A DNA stretch of 56,065 nt, from NCBI GenBank assembly GCA_910586735.1, contig CAJUJW010000010.1:1-56065 (forward strand). Direction: 5' to 3'. Below, piece by piece: positions 14,078 through 23,901 of this stretch. The stretch comes from an uncultured Oscillibacter sp. Its GTDB lineage: Bacteria > Bacillota > Clostridia > Oscillospirales > Oscillospiraceae. The position numbers were made by a program, and so were the translations under genes. The notes beneath the pieces were generated by a model, which worked only from the letters and a program-made list of their open reading frames with translations, was not told the DNA's origin and did not search any database. The number at the start of each line of letters is the position of its first letter. Position 1 is the stretch's first letter.

Positions 14078-16888
14078 ATGAGGAAGCGGATTTTGAGCTT
14101 GCTGACGGCTTTGGCTCTGTGCCTGGGCCTCTTGCCGGTGACGGCGGGGGCGGCGGGACTGCCCAGTAGCTTTTATGTGTCCATTGGCGGCACGCGATTA
14201 ACGGCGGGCAGCAACCTTAACGACGTGCTGGGAGACGGAACGGTATCCGTTTCCTATGAGGAATCAGGCGGAAAGCCCAAGTGGACCATAAGCCTGAATA
14301 ACGCCCACTTGACAGACAGCATCTACGTGGGAGAGGGAATCGTGGATGTTGTCCTCACCGGGGAGAACAGCATCACGACACACGACCTGCAAGGCGGAAC
14401 CGCACGGGAAGGTATTGCGGTGAACAGCGGTTCAATCTCCCTCACCGGAAGCGGAAGCCTGACGATTGATGTCACGGACACGGGGACCACATATCCCGCC
14501 GACGCGATTACGGCGCATTCGTCCGGCCCGATGAGCGGCGATATCAAAATTGAAGGCATTTCAGACCTGGTTCTCAAGGGCAATGCCCAGGCAATCTCCA
14601 CTTCCGGGGCCGTGAGTATTATTGACAGTTCTATTACGGCCTCAAATATATATACATTTGGATCCAACCAGGTGATAGGCGGCAAAAGTGTTCGGATTTC
14701 CGGCAGTGAGATCAATGTAACCGGTGCGGAAAACTGCTATGGAATCAGCTCCTCCCCTGGCTATATTGAGATATTGAACAGCACTGTGGAGGTGGACAGC
14801 TCCAACATAGCGGTCTATGCGAGAGGCCAACTTCAGATTTCAAACAGCATTGTAACTGCTGTGTCCTCGGCAGCCAGCGGACTCTATGCAGAGAATCAGG
14901 GCGACGGGGCCATTTCGATAGAATCCAACAGCGTTGTAACGGCAACCACTGGGGTAGATTGGCCTGGAATTTACACGCCTGGCGGGTTGACCATTTCGGA
15001 CAGTGAGGTCACGGCTCATTCCCCGGCGTCCAACGCTATATATACAGGGTACGGTATTTCCATAACTGACAGCACCTTGACGGCAACGGCGGAAGGAAGC
15101 TACCCCGCTGTCTACACGGATGACTTGATTCAAATTTCCGGCAGTACAGTGGAAGCGTCTGCTGCAAGAGGCCCAGGTGTCTTTTCCGCAGCCGAAATGA
15201 CAATTGAGGGCGATTCCAATGTAACTGCCACGGGCTACGGGCCTGGGTTGATTTCCAACGGCGGCCTCACGGTGAGCGGCGGGACCGTAGACGCCGTTTC
15301 GACGGATTATTCCGGTTTTGAGTCTGGACACAGCCTGACAATCCAGGGCGGAACCTTCCACGCTAAGGGCGGAACGGGCTGTCCGGCTGTCAGAATCACA
15401 ACGACCGAGGATAAGGAATATATAGATACTGTCTCCAGAGATACTTCCAGAATTGAATTGGCTTCGGGTCTCGGTGAGATTTCTGGAGGCGTGGCGGCAG
15501 TGTCGGACTGGTATGACGTTGAAGATGGATATTGCCGCTTTTTCACATCTTTCGTCGCGCCGGGCACCGAGACGCTGGAAGCGGAGGGGGCCAACGCCCT
15601 TAACGAGGTAACGATTTTGGCCGGACATACCGTTACCTTTGAAACCCAGGATGGCGCCGCCGCTAAAATTCGACTGGTTGCCGATGGCGAACCCGCCTCC
15701 AAGCCCGCCGACCCCACAAGGGACGGCTACGACTTCGGCGGCTGGTACACCGACGAGGGATGCACAACGGCCTATGATTTCACAGCGGCTGTGACGGAGG
15801 ACATTACCCTTTACGCCAAGTGGACCCCCAAGCCCGTGACCCCGCCCACGCCTCCGCCCGTGACTCCGCCGGACCCCGAGCCCGCTCCCGGCCCCTCGGG
15901 CCCCTCCGGCGGCGGGTCCTCCGGCTGGGAGGAGGACGACGACGATGACGACGGCGATGTTCCCCCCGCCCCGGCCAAAAAGGTCTCGGTGAAAAACCCC
16001 GACGGCTCCACCACCATCACCGACCGGGAGACCGGGACGGTGACCACCGTCACCACGGCCCCGGACGGGACCACCGTCACCGTGGTGACGGACTCCGGCG
16101 GGCGCGTGATTTCCGCCGAGGCCAGCGTCCCCAAGGGGACCGCGGTCCTGCCCGCCGGGCCGGGCCTGGGCACGGAGATGAAAATCACCGTCAAGGGCGG
16201 CGGATCCTCCCGCGTGACCATCCCCCTGGCGAACGCGGCCCCCGGCGTCGTGGCGGTGCTGGCAGGGGAGCGGGTGGACCGGAAATCCGCCGTCACGGCG
16301 GACGGCGTGGCGCTGACGGTGCGGGGCTCCGCCGCGGTGCGGCTGGAGGACCGGGGCCGGTCCTTCCCCGACGTGCCTCAGGGCTGGAAGGCGGAGGCGG
16401 CGGCCTTTGTCAGCGCCCGTGGGATTCTCAACGGCGGGACGGACGGACGGTTCCGCCCGGACGCGCCCATGACCCGCGCCATGCTGGCGGCGGCGCTGTA
16501 TAACCTGGAGGGGAATCCCGCCCCGGCGGGGACCGGCGGCTTCTCCGACGTGCCCCACGGCATGTGGTGCGCGGACGCCGTGGCCTGGGCCGCAGCTGAG
16601 GGCATCGTGGGCGGCTATGGCGGCGGCGTGTTCCGTCCCGGCGCGCCCATCACCCGGGAACAGCTGGCGGTGATGCTGTGGCGGTACGCCGGGTGTCCCG
16701 CGCCGGGCCCGGACGCGGCGTTGGACTTCCCCGATGCGGACGCCGTGGGGGAGTATGCCCGGCAGGCGCTGCTGTGGGCGGTGGAGAAGGGCATCCTCAG
16801 CGGCTACGGCGACGGGCGGCTGGACCCGAAGGGGGCGGCTACACGAATTCAGGCGGCGCGGATGATCATGAATTTCATGGCCATGTAG
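14078..16888 (+). CDS. SLH-anchored surface protein with beta-helix and InlB B-repeat
   Basis: A 936-residue exported protein. Residues 1-27 are a signal peptide ending near TAGAAG. Residues ~30-510 are short repeated beta strands (SISLTGSGSLTIDV, LTISDSEVTAHS, LTVSGGTVDAVS), as in right-handed beta-helices. An InlB B-repeat follows (~515-582, ending DITLYAKWTPK), then a Pro-rich linker with an acidic DDDDDDGD patch (~583-630) and Thr-rich DGTT repeats (~635-690). Three SLH domains are at ~763, 823 and 884 to the end, each with an F-x-D-V/A start and a GYG/GRFRP-type motif. SLH domains bind secondary cell-wall polymer. GGGGAGGA lies seven bases before the ATG. Confidence 0.88.
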   Translation: MRKRILSLLTALALCLGLLPVTAGAAGLPSSFYVSIGGTRLTAGSNLNDVLGDGTVSVSYEESGGKPKWTISLNNAHLTDSIYVGEGIVDVVLTGENSITTHDLQGGTAREGIAVNSGSISLTGSGSLTIDVTDTGTTYPADAITAHSSGPMSGDIKIEGISDLVLKGNAQAISTSGAVSIIDSSITASNIYTFGSNQVIGGKSVRISGSEINVTGAENCYGISSSPGYIEILNSTVEVDSSNIAVYARGQLQISNSIVTAVSSAASGLYAENQGDGAISIESNSVVTATTGVDWPGIYTPGGLTISDSEVTAHSPASNAIYTGYGISITDSTLTATAEGSYPAVYTDDLIQISGSTVEASAARGPGVFSAAEMTIEGDSNVTATGYGPGLISNGGLTVSGGTVDAVSTDYSGFESGHSLTIQGGTFHAKGGTGCPAVRITTTEDKEYIDTVSRDTSRIELASGLGEISGGVAAVSDWYDVEDGYCRFFTSFVAPGTETLEAEGANALNEVTILAGHTVTFETQDGAAAKIRLVADGEPASKPADPTRDGYDFGGWYTDEGCTTAYDFTAAVTEDITLYAKWTPKPVTPPTPPPVTPPDPEPAPGPSGPSGGGSSGWEEDDDDDDGDVPPAPAKKVSVKNPDGSTTITDRETGTVTTVTTAPDGTTVTVVTDSGGRVISAEASVPKGTAVLPAGPGLGTEMKITVKGGGSSRVTIPLANAAPGVVAVLAGERVDRKSAVTADGVALTVRGSAAVRLEDRGRSFPDVPQGWKAEAAAFVSARGILNGGTDGRFRPDAPMTRAMLAAALYNLEGNPAPAGTGGFSDVPHGMWCADAVAWAAAEGIVGGYGGGVFRPGAPITREQLAVMLWRYAGCPAPGPDAALDFPDADAVGEYARQALLWAVEKGILSGYGDGRLDPKGAATRIQAARMIMNFMAM

Positions 16889-16895
16889 CTTTTGA

Positions 16896-16939
16896 AGGAC
16901 CGGGAGAGGGGGACGCGAGCCGTCCCCGCCCCGGTCCTC
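16896..16939 (+). terminator. Hairpin after the first SLH gene
   Basis: AGGACCGGG pairs with CCCGGTCCT around an inner GGACG/CGTCC stem just after the stop codon. It lacks a U-tract; the stronger terminator is at 17006-17030. Confidence 0.5.
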
Positions 16940-17005
16940 CGCGTTTGCCGGTACGGAGTGCCGGAAGGGAGGCAAGCCCTGGGGCGGAGATGTCCGCAGT
17001 ACCCA

Positions 17006-17030
17006 AGGAGGCTTTGCCTCCTATTTTTTT
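17006..17030 (+). terminator. Rho-independent terminator between the two SLH genes
   Basis: AGGAGGC, a TTT loop, GCCTCCT and then seven T (17024-17030). The stretch before it (16940-17005) has two further small stems (GCGGA/TCCGC and CCGGTAC/GTGCCGG) but matches no riboswitch class I can name. Confidence 0.85.
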
Positions 17031-17040
17031 GTTCAAAATC

Positions 17041-17069
17041 TTGTCACAGGCCTGTAGGTATGATATACT
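17041..17069 (+). promoter_or_regulatory. Promoter of the second SLH protein gene
   Basis: TTGTCA (17041-17046), a 17-base spacer and TATACT (17064-17069), starting ten bases after the preceding terminator. It gives a leader of about 100 bases. Confidence 0.8.
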
Positions 17070-17173
17070 AAATTGTATCATTAGCAACAGGTGGAAAAGT
17101 CCGCCCCCGAAACGGCGCGGGACGCGCAAGCGGAACGTTCACGGGACGAACAAGAAAAGGAGAAATTCGATCT

Positions 17174-20100
17174 ATGAAAAAACCTTTAAGACTGATAGCA
17201 GCCTTATTGGCGGTCTGTGTGCTTTCTGCCACAGTTCCCCCGGTGGGACTGGCGGCGGGAACGTACGACGATCTGCGGGATTATGTTACCAATGCACCAG
17301 ATGGGATAGCCGACTTAGGAGGCGCAACGGTTTTATTGAACGATACCGGCGGCGAGGGCAGCAGTGATGCGCCGTACTTGATTGATAAACCTGTGACCAT
17401 CCAAAACGGGACCGTTACTGTTTGGGCCGGAGGCATTGTGCTGGGTGCTGACGTGACATTTTCCAATGTGGATTTTCAATTTGCATCAACTGCGAGCAAT
17501 TTTATTGCCGCGAACGGACATACCCTGACATTGAATAATGTACAGTGCGGAGGAGGAACCAATTCCTGCGATTTATTCGGCGGTACAATGACCGGAATCT
17601 ATAGTTCCTTTACAATCGACCCCCCTGGGCCAGCAGGCAGCATAGTGATTAATGGAAATACCAGCCTCCAGGGAAGGGGCGGAGTCGGGAATATATACGC
17701 GGGCAATCTTTTACGGTCTTCGGACGGGTCCGGCGGGACGCCGGAGTTCAGCGGAAGTGTCCGTATCTCCATCAATGACAAAGCTGACTCCGGCGCGTTG
17801 GGAACAATCTACGCCAGCGGAGCCACAAAAAGCGGTTTAGACGCGGCGGCAGACGATTCGTATACCGTTTCCGGCGGCGTCACCATTTCCAGCGTCAGCT
17901 TCCCTGATATGGTTGGCACTGGCTCAACAACGAACGTTATCTATCGCGGCGACGGCAATCAGGACACAGCGGCCTTTACGGATATCACCAGTCTGACCGT
18001 GGAGTCGGGCAACCTGGCCCCAACTGCAAACAGCAGCCTGCGAAACAACGGAACGCTTACACTCAATTCCGGCGCGAAGCTGGACCTCCAGCAGACGGAC
18101 GGATTTACACTGAACGTCTGCAATTTCGTTGGAAACGGTGGTTTTGTATTCCTGGGAAAGGACCAGAACTGGCAAATCCAGGGCCAGGTAACAGGGACCG
18201 CCAAGGTCGCCGTCGGCGGCACATATGGTGACGCAAATTCCCAATCATTACCGACTGCGGGACATACTTACATTTCAGCTCCAAAATCCCAAGACGGTAA
18301 TTTTGTGCTGCTGCCCTACAGTACCCGGCCCGATATGGCGCTGGAGCGGAATCCCAACGGCGACTGGACCGCCACGCAGCCGGTCCAGGAGGCTTCCAAG
18401 CTGGTAAGCCTTCATCCGCCAGCGAATACTCCGGTACCCAGCGGAACTGCGGAGGCCATTATCCCGCTGAATCCGGCCTGCACCGCCGGAACGGAGCCGC
18501 CCTGGGAGAGCCTGCCTTTCAGTATCCGCGTAAACAGGCAGGAGGCGACATTTGATAGTGGCAACGCGTGCTACATGGTTGGCGGACTGGCTATATCCGT
18601 GGGCGATTTTGGCACAGGTGATGGAGTCGTTCTCTCGGTTGGTCATGAGGACCTTACCTATGAAACCCCAATTCCTGATGCTGCTTACGCAATTCAAATT
18701 ACGGTCTCCGGCGGCGAGCACACCGAATCCGGGAACGCTGTCACCGCGTCCTGCACCCTGACGGTAGGCGACGGTGCCCCGGCTGTCACGACCATCCCCG
18801 TCCCCACGGCGAACACCGGGCTGAAATGGACGGGACAGGAGCTGACCGGCGTAAACGGGGGAACGGGCTACACCCTCTCCGGGGACTACAAAGCTGCCGC
18901 CGTCGGCACTTACACAGCCACCGCCACGCTGGAAAACAACTACCGATGGGCGGACGGCACAACAGAACCTAAAACCATCTCCTGGAGCATCTCCAAGGCC
19001 GATGGCCCCGCCGCCCCCACGGGACTGACCGCCGCCGCGCCTTCCACCGCCGGCGGTTCGGACGGCAAAATTACCGGAACTACCGCCGCTATGGAATACG
19101 CCTCCAGCCCGGATTTCACCAGCGCACAAACCTGCGGCAGCCCGGAGACCACCGGCCTTGCCGCCGGAACCTACTACGTGCGTGTGAAGGCGACTGCCAC
19201 CCATGAAGCGGGCGCTTCCGCCTCCATCACCGTCCCGGTCCCCGGCGCGCCTACGGTGACGGGAATTTCCGTCAACAGCACCACCCACAAAACTGAGTAC
19301 AAAACAGGCGACTTTCTGGATGTGACAAATCTGACCATTGAGGCCGTGTATTCCAACGGCGGTAAACAGACGGTTCCTGTCACGGCAGCCATGGTCAGCG
19401 GCTTTAACTCCTCCAGCGCGGCGGAGAACCAGATTCTCACCATTTCATACGAGGGCCAAACCACGACGTATACCGTCAAAATCACCGGCAGCCAGCAGCC
19501 CGGCGGGACAAAGAGGCAGGTAACGGTCGGCAACACCGGCGACGGCGGAACCGCCGCCGGAACCTACGAGTATGAAGAAGGGGTGAACGTCGCCATCCGC
19601 GCGGGCAGCAAAAGCGGCCTTACCTTCGCGGCCTGGGACGTAACGGGAGTGACCCTGGCTAACCGCAATGTCCCGGACGTGAGCTTTACGATGCCCTCCA
19701 ACGACGTGACTCTGAACGCCATCTGGACCCCCAACGGAACGCCCTCCGGCCACACCCATGCCTGGGACCCGGCCTGGAAAAGCAGCGCAACCCACCACTG
19801 GCACGACTGCGCCGCCTCCGGCTGCCCCATCACAAGCAATGCCCAAAAGAGCGGCTACGCCGCCCATACCGCCGGGGACTGGGTGGTGGACCGGCCCGCC
19901 GGCTCCACCCAGAGCGGCGTCCGCCACAGGTCCTGCACGGTCTGCGGCTATGAAATGGTCCGGGAGACCATCCCCGCCACCGGCGGCGGCTCCTCTTCGG
20001 GTGGAGGCTCCTCCTCGGACAGCGACTCCTCTTCCGGCGGAAGTTCCTCCTCCGGCGGGAACTCCGGCAGCACCTCCTCGGTGAAAAATCCAGACGGCTC

Positions 20101-21115
20101 CACCACCTCCACCAGCACCAATAAAACCACCGGCACGGTGACGGAGACCACCAGGCGGCCCGACGGCTCCAAGACTGTGGTGGAAACCAAAAAAGACGGG
20201 ACTGTCACCACCACCGACACGGCAAAAGACGGCTCCACCATCAAGACCGTGGCCCGGCCAAACGGAACCACTGAAACCACGGTGAAACAGGCCGGCGGCC
20301 TCACCGCCACCATTCAGGAGAACCAGCACAGCGCCAAGGCCACCGTCCGAATCCCCGCCAAGGTGACAGAGGCGAATCCGGGCGGCGTGGTTCTCCCCAT
20401 CCCGGCGCTGTCCGGGGAGAACGCCTCCATCACCGTCCACACCGGCGTCGCCCGGCCGGTGCCGGTGGAAATCCCCGTCTATGGAAATGAGGCCACTACC
20501 GTGGCCTGCCTCGTCAACAGCGACGGCTCGGAGACCATACTCAAAACCGCGCTCCTCGCCGGGGGGCATATCACCGTCAGCGTCTCCAACGGGGCGACGG
20601 TGCGCGTCCGGGATAACGGGAAGAATTTCCAGGACGTACACGGCCACTGGGCCAAGAACGCCATCGACTTTGTCACCGCGCGGGAACTGTTTTCCGGCAG
20701 GACTTCCGGCACCTTCGCCCCCGACGCCTTCATGTCCCGCGCCATGCTGGCAACGGTACTGGCCCGGCTGGACGGCGTGGACGCCGCCGGAGGGTCCGCC
20801 TATCAAAAGGGCATGTCCTGGGCGGTGGAGCAGGGCATCAGCGATGGCCGGAACCCGGACGGCCAGGTGACAAGGGAGCAGTTCGTGACCATGCTGTACC
20901 GCTGCGCGGGCAGTCCGGCTGCCACGAACCGGGAACTGCATTTCAGCGACGCGGAAAAAATCAACGCCTATGCCAGAGAGGCCATCCGCTGGGCCACGGA
21001 AAACGGCATCCTCAGCGGCTATAAGGACGGCAGCTTTGTCCCCCAGGGCAAAACCACCCGCGCCCAGGCCGCGGCGATGCTGGCCCGGTATGTGGAATTT
21101 TTAAATCAGCAGTAA
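17174..21115 (+). CDS. Large SLH-anchored surface protein with Ig-like and Cys/His modules
   Basis: A 1313-residue exported protein. The signal peptide covers ~1-28 (ending VGLAAG). Residues ~30-400 are beta-rich, Gly/Asn/Thr-rich repeats. A bacterial Ig-like (Big_3-like) domain is at ~692-770 (KTGDFLDVTNLTIEAVYSNG). An InlB-like module (~780-855) ends DVTLNAIWTPNG. A Cys/His segment (~857-935) carries HHWHDCAASGCP and CTVCGYE. A Ser/Gly linker and Thr-rich DGS/DGT repeats (~972-1055) follow. SLH domains run from ~1149 to the end; the middle one is shortened. Its VKNPDGSTT segment is shared with the upstream SLH protein, suggesting duplication or recombination. AAAAGGAG precedes the ATG. Confidence 0.87.
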   Translation: MKKPLRLIAALLAVCVLSATVPPVGLAAGTYDDLRDYVTNAPDGIADLGGATVLLNDTGGEGSSDAPYLIDKPVTIQNGTVTVWAGGIVLGADVTFSNVDFQFASTASNFIAANGHTLTLNNVQCGGGTNSCDLFGGTMTGIYSSFTIDPPGPAGSIVINGNTSLQGRGGVGNIYAGNLLRSSDGSGGTPEFSGSVRISINDKADSGALGTIYASGATKSGLDAAADDSYTVSGGVTISSVSFPDMVGTGSTTNVIYRGDGNQDTAAFTDITSLTVESGNLAPTANSSLRNNGTLTLNSGAKLDLQQTDGFTLNVCNFVGNGGFVFLGKDQNWQIQGQVTGTAKVAVGGTYGDANSQSLPTAGHTYISAPKSQDGNFVLLPYSTRPDMALERNPNGDWTATQPVQEASKLVSLHPPANTPVPSGTAEAIIPLNPACTAGTEPPWESLPFSIRVNRQEATFDSGNACYMVGGLAISVGDFGTGDGVVLSVGHEDLTYETPIPDAAYAIQITVSGGEHTESGNAVTASCTLTVGDGAPAVTTIPVPTANTGLKWTGQELTGVNGGTGYTLSGDYKAAAVGTYTATATLENNYRWADGTTEPKTISWSISKADGPAAPTGLTAAAPSTAGGSDGKITGTTAAMEYASSPDFTSAQTCGSPETTGLAAGTYYVRVKATATHEAGASASITVPVPGAPTVTGISVNSTTHKTEYKTGDFLDVTNLTIEAVYSNGGKQTVPVTAAMVSGFNSSSAAENQILTISYEGQTTTYTVKITGSQQPGGTKRQVTVGNTGDGGTAAGTYEYEEGVNVAIRAGSKSGLTFAAWDVTGVTLANRNVPDVSFTMPSNDVTLNAIWTPNGTPSGHTHAWDPAWKSSATHHWHDCAASGCPITSNAQKSGYAAHTAGDWVVDRPAGSTQSGVRHRSCTVCGYEMVRETIPATGGGSSSGGGSSSDSDSSSGGSSSSGGNSGSTSSVKNPDGSTTSTSTNKTTGTVTETTRRPDGSKTVVETKKDGTVTTTDTAKDGSTIKTVARPNGTTETTVKQAGGLTATIQENQHSAKATVRIPAKVTEANPGGVVLPIPALSGENASITVHTGVARPVPVEIPVYGNEATTVACLVNSDGSETILKTALLAGGHITVSVSNGATVRVRDNGKNFQDVHGHWAKNAIDFVTARELFSGRTSGTFAPDAFMSRAMLATVLARLDGVDAAGGSAYQKGMSWAVEQGISDGRNPDGQVTREQFVTMLYRCAGSPAATNRELHFSDAEKINAYAREAIRWATENGILSGYKDGSFVPQGKTTRAQAAAMLARYVEFLNQQ

Positions 21116-21124
21116 GTTTAAAAC

Positions 21125-21180
21125 GACCCCGCCCAAGCTGAACAAGTTCTGAAACTTGACAGCCTGGGCGGGGCCTTTTT
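21125..21180 (+). terminator. Terminator of the second SLH gene
   Basis: CCCCGCCCA pairs with TGGGCGGGG around an inner CAAG/CTTG stem, followed by CCTTTTTT. The rest of the gap to 21294 shows nothing else convincing. Confidence 0.9.
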
Positions 21181-21294
21181 TGCCTGGAGATCTTGGGCTT
21201 CCATACGTTCCCACGGGGCACCGCGAAAACCTGCATGCACATACCGGCCCTTTACGAAAGGACCTGCTGCAAACAAAATCTTATAGGTATTTTA

Positions 21295-22326
21295 TCAATG
21301 CTCCTGGAGGTCAATCAGGACCCGCAGGGCGGATTTGTCGGACCGTGCGCATTCCATAGCTTCCTGGCATTGCTCCAGAGGGTAGATTTTAGAAACGAGA
21401 GGCGCCAGGCGGTCGTTAAGCACGCCGCTGTTTATGAGCTTAACCGCCGTCTGCATATCTCTCATTGTGTGGTGGCGGACGCCCCGCAAGCCGCATTCAC
21501 TGTAAATGATTTTGTTGATGTCAATGTCAAAGTGTCTGCCGGCGGGAGGCATGCCCACTTGGACCATCACCCCGCCTTTTCTCAGCAGCCGGAGGCAGGC
21601 GTCAAAGCCGGACTGCACCGAGGTAATTTCAAAGGCATTGTCGAAGCCGCCGCCGGAGGCCAGCAGACAGGCCCGGTCAAAATTGGCGTCCAGGGGATTG
21701 AACACGGCAAAGCCAAGGCTTTGGGCGATTTGGATACGGGCGGGATCAATTTCCGAAAGCGCTACCCGGGACGCCCCTGAGAACTGCGCCATGATGGCGA
21801 TGATCAGGCCGATGGGTCCGGCGCCGCAGATCAAAACCGACTCGCCCGCCCGGATATCCGCCCGCCGGATGTCATGCACGGCGACGGTCAGGGGCTCGGC
21901 CAGCGCGGCAATGCGGTCGTCCACCGAGGCGTCAAACCGAATGACCCGGCTGGCGTCCGCCAGCATGTACTGCGTAAATACGCCGTCGAAATTGGTGCCC
22001 ATAATCCGAATATGCTCACAGAGGTTTTCCCGCCCGGAGGCGCAGGCCTCACAGGACCTGCAAGGCAAAACCGTGTGAATGCACACCTTGTCGCCGGCCT
22101 TGAGATCCGTCCGGCTGCTGTTTACGGCATATATCTCCCCGCACCCTTCATGCCCCATGACAAGGGGAACCCGGGCGGAGGGGTGAAGCCCGTCGAACAC
22201 ATGAAGGTCGGAACCGCAGATACCGGCAAACCGCATGCGGACGACCACCTGTTCCGGGCCGGGGCTTGGAATCGGCGCTTCGACTATGCTGAGTTTTTTA
22301 AAAGTCTCCAATACGATTTTTTTCAC
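21295..22326 (-). CDS. Zinc-dependent medium-chain dehydrogenase (sorbitol/threonine dehydrogenase-like)
   Basis: A 343-residue MDR enzyme. The catalytic zinc ligands are visible as Cys in AGICGSDLH, His-Glu in MGHEGCGE and the conserved Glu in LAEPLTVA. The structural zinc lobe is CRSCEACASGRENLC. The Rossmann motif is GAGPIGL. It probably oxidises a polyol or a sugar-acid hydroxyl with NAD(P). The start is GTG after GAAGGAG. It follows the uronate enzymes on the same strand, so it is likely in their operon and part of the same pathway. The exact substrate cannot be read from the sequence. Confidence 0.85.
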   Translation of the reverse strand: MKKIVLETFKKLSIVEAPIPSPGPEQVVVRMRFAGICGSDLHVFDGLHPSARVPLVMGHEGCGEIYAVNSSRTDLKAGDKVCIHTVLPCRSCEACASGRENLCEHIRIMGTNFDGVFTQYMLADASRVIRFDASVDDRIAALAEPLTVAVHDIRRADIRAGESVLICGAGPIGLIIAIMAQFSGASRVALSEIDPARIQIAQSLGFAVFNPLDANFDRACLLASGGGFDNAFEITSVQSGFDACLRLLRKGGVMVQVGMPPAGRHFDIDINKIIYSECGLRGVRHHTMRDMQTAVKLINSGVLNDRLAPLVSKIYPLEQCQEAMECARSDKSALRVLIDLQEH

Positions 22327-22399
22327 GACATTCTCCTTCGGTGAATTTTGTCCGCCGCTGCGCAGGGGCCCTCCGGGTCATACTTCGCCCCCTTGAAGT

Positions 22400-23881
22400 T
22401 CAGGCGTCAAAGACGCCCAGGCATTCCAGGTGGCGGCGGATATGGGTGGTAATGACCGCATCCAGCGCCGTCTTATGGCGGCGCAGTGTGTCGTATATCT
22501 CATCCCGGAACAGCGGTTTTTCCTCCGCCGCCTGAAGCAGAAAGCCATACGTGATGTGCGCCACCTGACGGGCGTCGGTTTCGTCCAGAAGATGGGGCAG
22601 GTCGACGCCCGCGATGCCGTCCAAGGGCGGAACCTTCTCCGCCTGGCCGGAGACATGGTAATACGCCTTTGCCTCAGCAAACTTCTCGCAGGAGAATTTC
22701 ATCATCCTTCTGAACAGCTCCGGGTTGCAGGCCGCGATGACACGCACGGCCTCTGCCCAGCTGGTGCCGGAGGTTTTCAGGTGGAAGCAGAAGCCGCTCA
22801 GCTTTCCCACATATGGGAAGATGGAAAACTTATCGCTGCCGGAGTGTACGCTGATCCGATAGCCCAAGGCTTTGGCAATCTGGGCGTGGACGGCGAACTC
22901 CTCCTCAAAGCGCTTTTTGTCGCCGATGTAGTCGATTCCCTTTTGGAATTCGCCGCAGAAACGGGGAGCCACGCTTCCGATTTTTACGCCCCGCTTCTGC
23001 AATTCTCTGGCCGCAAAATAGTGCGCGGCCGGAGTGGTCTCCGTCTCGGTCTCATCAATTGAAACCTCCAGCGTGATACGCCGCCCGCTTTTGCGGATAA
23101 GGTCGTGATAGATGCGCTCCACAAAGGCCAGCGCGCCGCTGTATACCAGATACAGGGACGGAAGCGTTTCCGGGTCAAACCGGACATCAAGGCCATTCCC
23201 AATGGGAATCGTCTTCCCCGCGTAATCCGCGTTCCACTGGGCAACCAGAGCTTCATCAAGTCTTTCACCGCACTGTTTCGCGGCCTCCGCAGGGGAGAGG
23301 AGGGCCGCCCCATTGTCGATGTGCTCAGAGCAGTCCAAGGTAATCATGGTGGCCCCGTCCTCAATGGCCTCCCGCACTTCCTCGAACGTTTTCAGATGGT
23401 CCCCGTCCGCCGCGTAACCGCCCTCATAGCCCGCCTCAAACACCTGCCAGGTGACATCGTCCAGCATGCTGCGGTAGGTGCGGCCTGTGAGGGACAGCTC
23501 CCGTTTGGACTGCTGTGCCAGCACGGGAAACACGCCGGAGCCCTCCAGCGCCTTGATATGTGCGCCGGTTACCAGTCCCAGCCTGTCGCCAAGGCCGATG
23601 GTCATAGCGTGGCCGTCGAGACCGGCGGGGGCGGTATAGGGGAACGCATCCCGCAGAGCGGCCGCGTTTTGCGCGCTCAGGCGGCAGAGCAGGGCCGCGT
23701 TTCCGCCCAGAGAGATTGGAACTCCCGCAAAGGATTCCGGCGCGCCGCCGAAAATCAGAAGCACCGGCAGCAGCTGACACCGCGTCATGATGTAAGTGAG
23801 GCCGCCCTTTTCCCGCCAGGAGGCTTCGCAGGGTTCATAGCCGGCGTCCCGGCAGATGCTGAACACGGTTTCCTTATTCAT
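22400..23881 (-). CDS. uxaE: Tagaturonate epimerase
   Basis: A 493-residue protein recognised as the UxaE family, which epimerises D-tagaturonate and D-fructuronate. Landmarks include GGLTYIMTRCQLLP near the N-terminus, GLGDRLGLVTGAHI (~93-106), FEAGYEGGYAADGDHLKT (~140-157) and SVHSGSDKFSIFPYV (~340-355), the last two carrying likely metal ligands. Length matches the family. It starts with ATG behind GGGAGG, 20 bases after the reductase gene. The pair gives the cell access to both tagaturonate and fructuronate branches. Confidence 0.88.
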   Translation of the reverse strand: MNKETVFSICRDAGYEPCEASWREKGGLTYIMTRCQLLPVLLIFGGAPESFAGVPISLGGNAALLCRLSAQNAAALRDAFPYTAPAGLDGHAMTIGLGDRLGLVTGAHIKALEGSGVFPVLAQQSKRELSLTGRTYRSMLDDVTWQVFEAGYEGGYAADGDHLKTFEEVREAIEDGATMITLDCSEHIDNGAALLSPAEAAKQCGERLDEALVAQWNADYAGKTIPIGNGLDVRFDPETLPSLYLVYSGALAFVERIYHDLIRKSGRRITLEVSIDETETETTPAAHYFAARELQKRGVKIGSVAPRFCGEFQKGIDYIGDKKRFEEEFAVHAQIAKALGYRISVHSGSDKFSIFPYVGKLSGFCFHLKTSGTSWAEAVRVIAACNPELFRRMMKFSCEKFAEAKAYYHVSGQAEKVPPLDGIAGVDLPHLLDETDARQVAHITYGFLLQAAEEKPLFRDEIYDTLRRHKTALDAVITTHIRRHLECLGVFDA

Positions 23882-23901
23882 CGTAAATCAAACCTCCCAA
23901 G

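Noticed and set aside
14840..16975. 711-codon open frame on the minus strand
   Set aside because: Antisense to the SLH protein gene; composition follows the complement of Gly/Thr/Ser codons, with no start site.
16940..17005. Possible riboswitch ahead of the 17006 terminator
   Set aside because: It has several small stems but lies before the promoter at 17041 and matches no class I can name; it is probably the 3' untranslated region of the first SLH gene.
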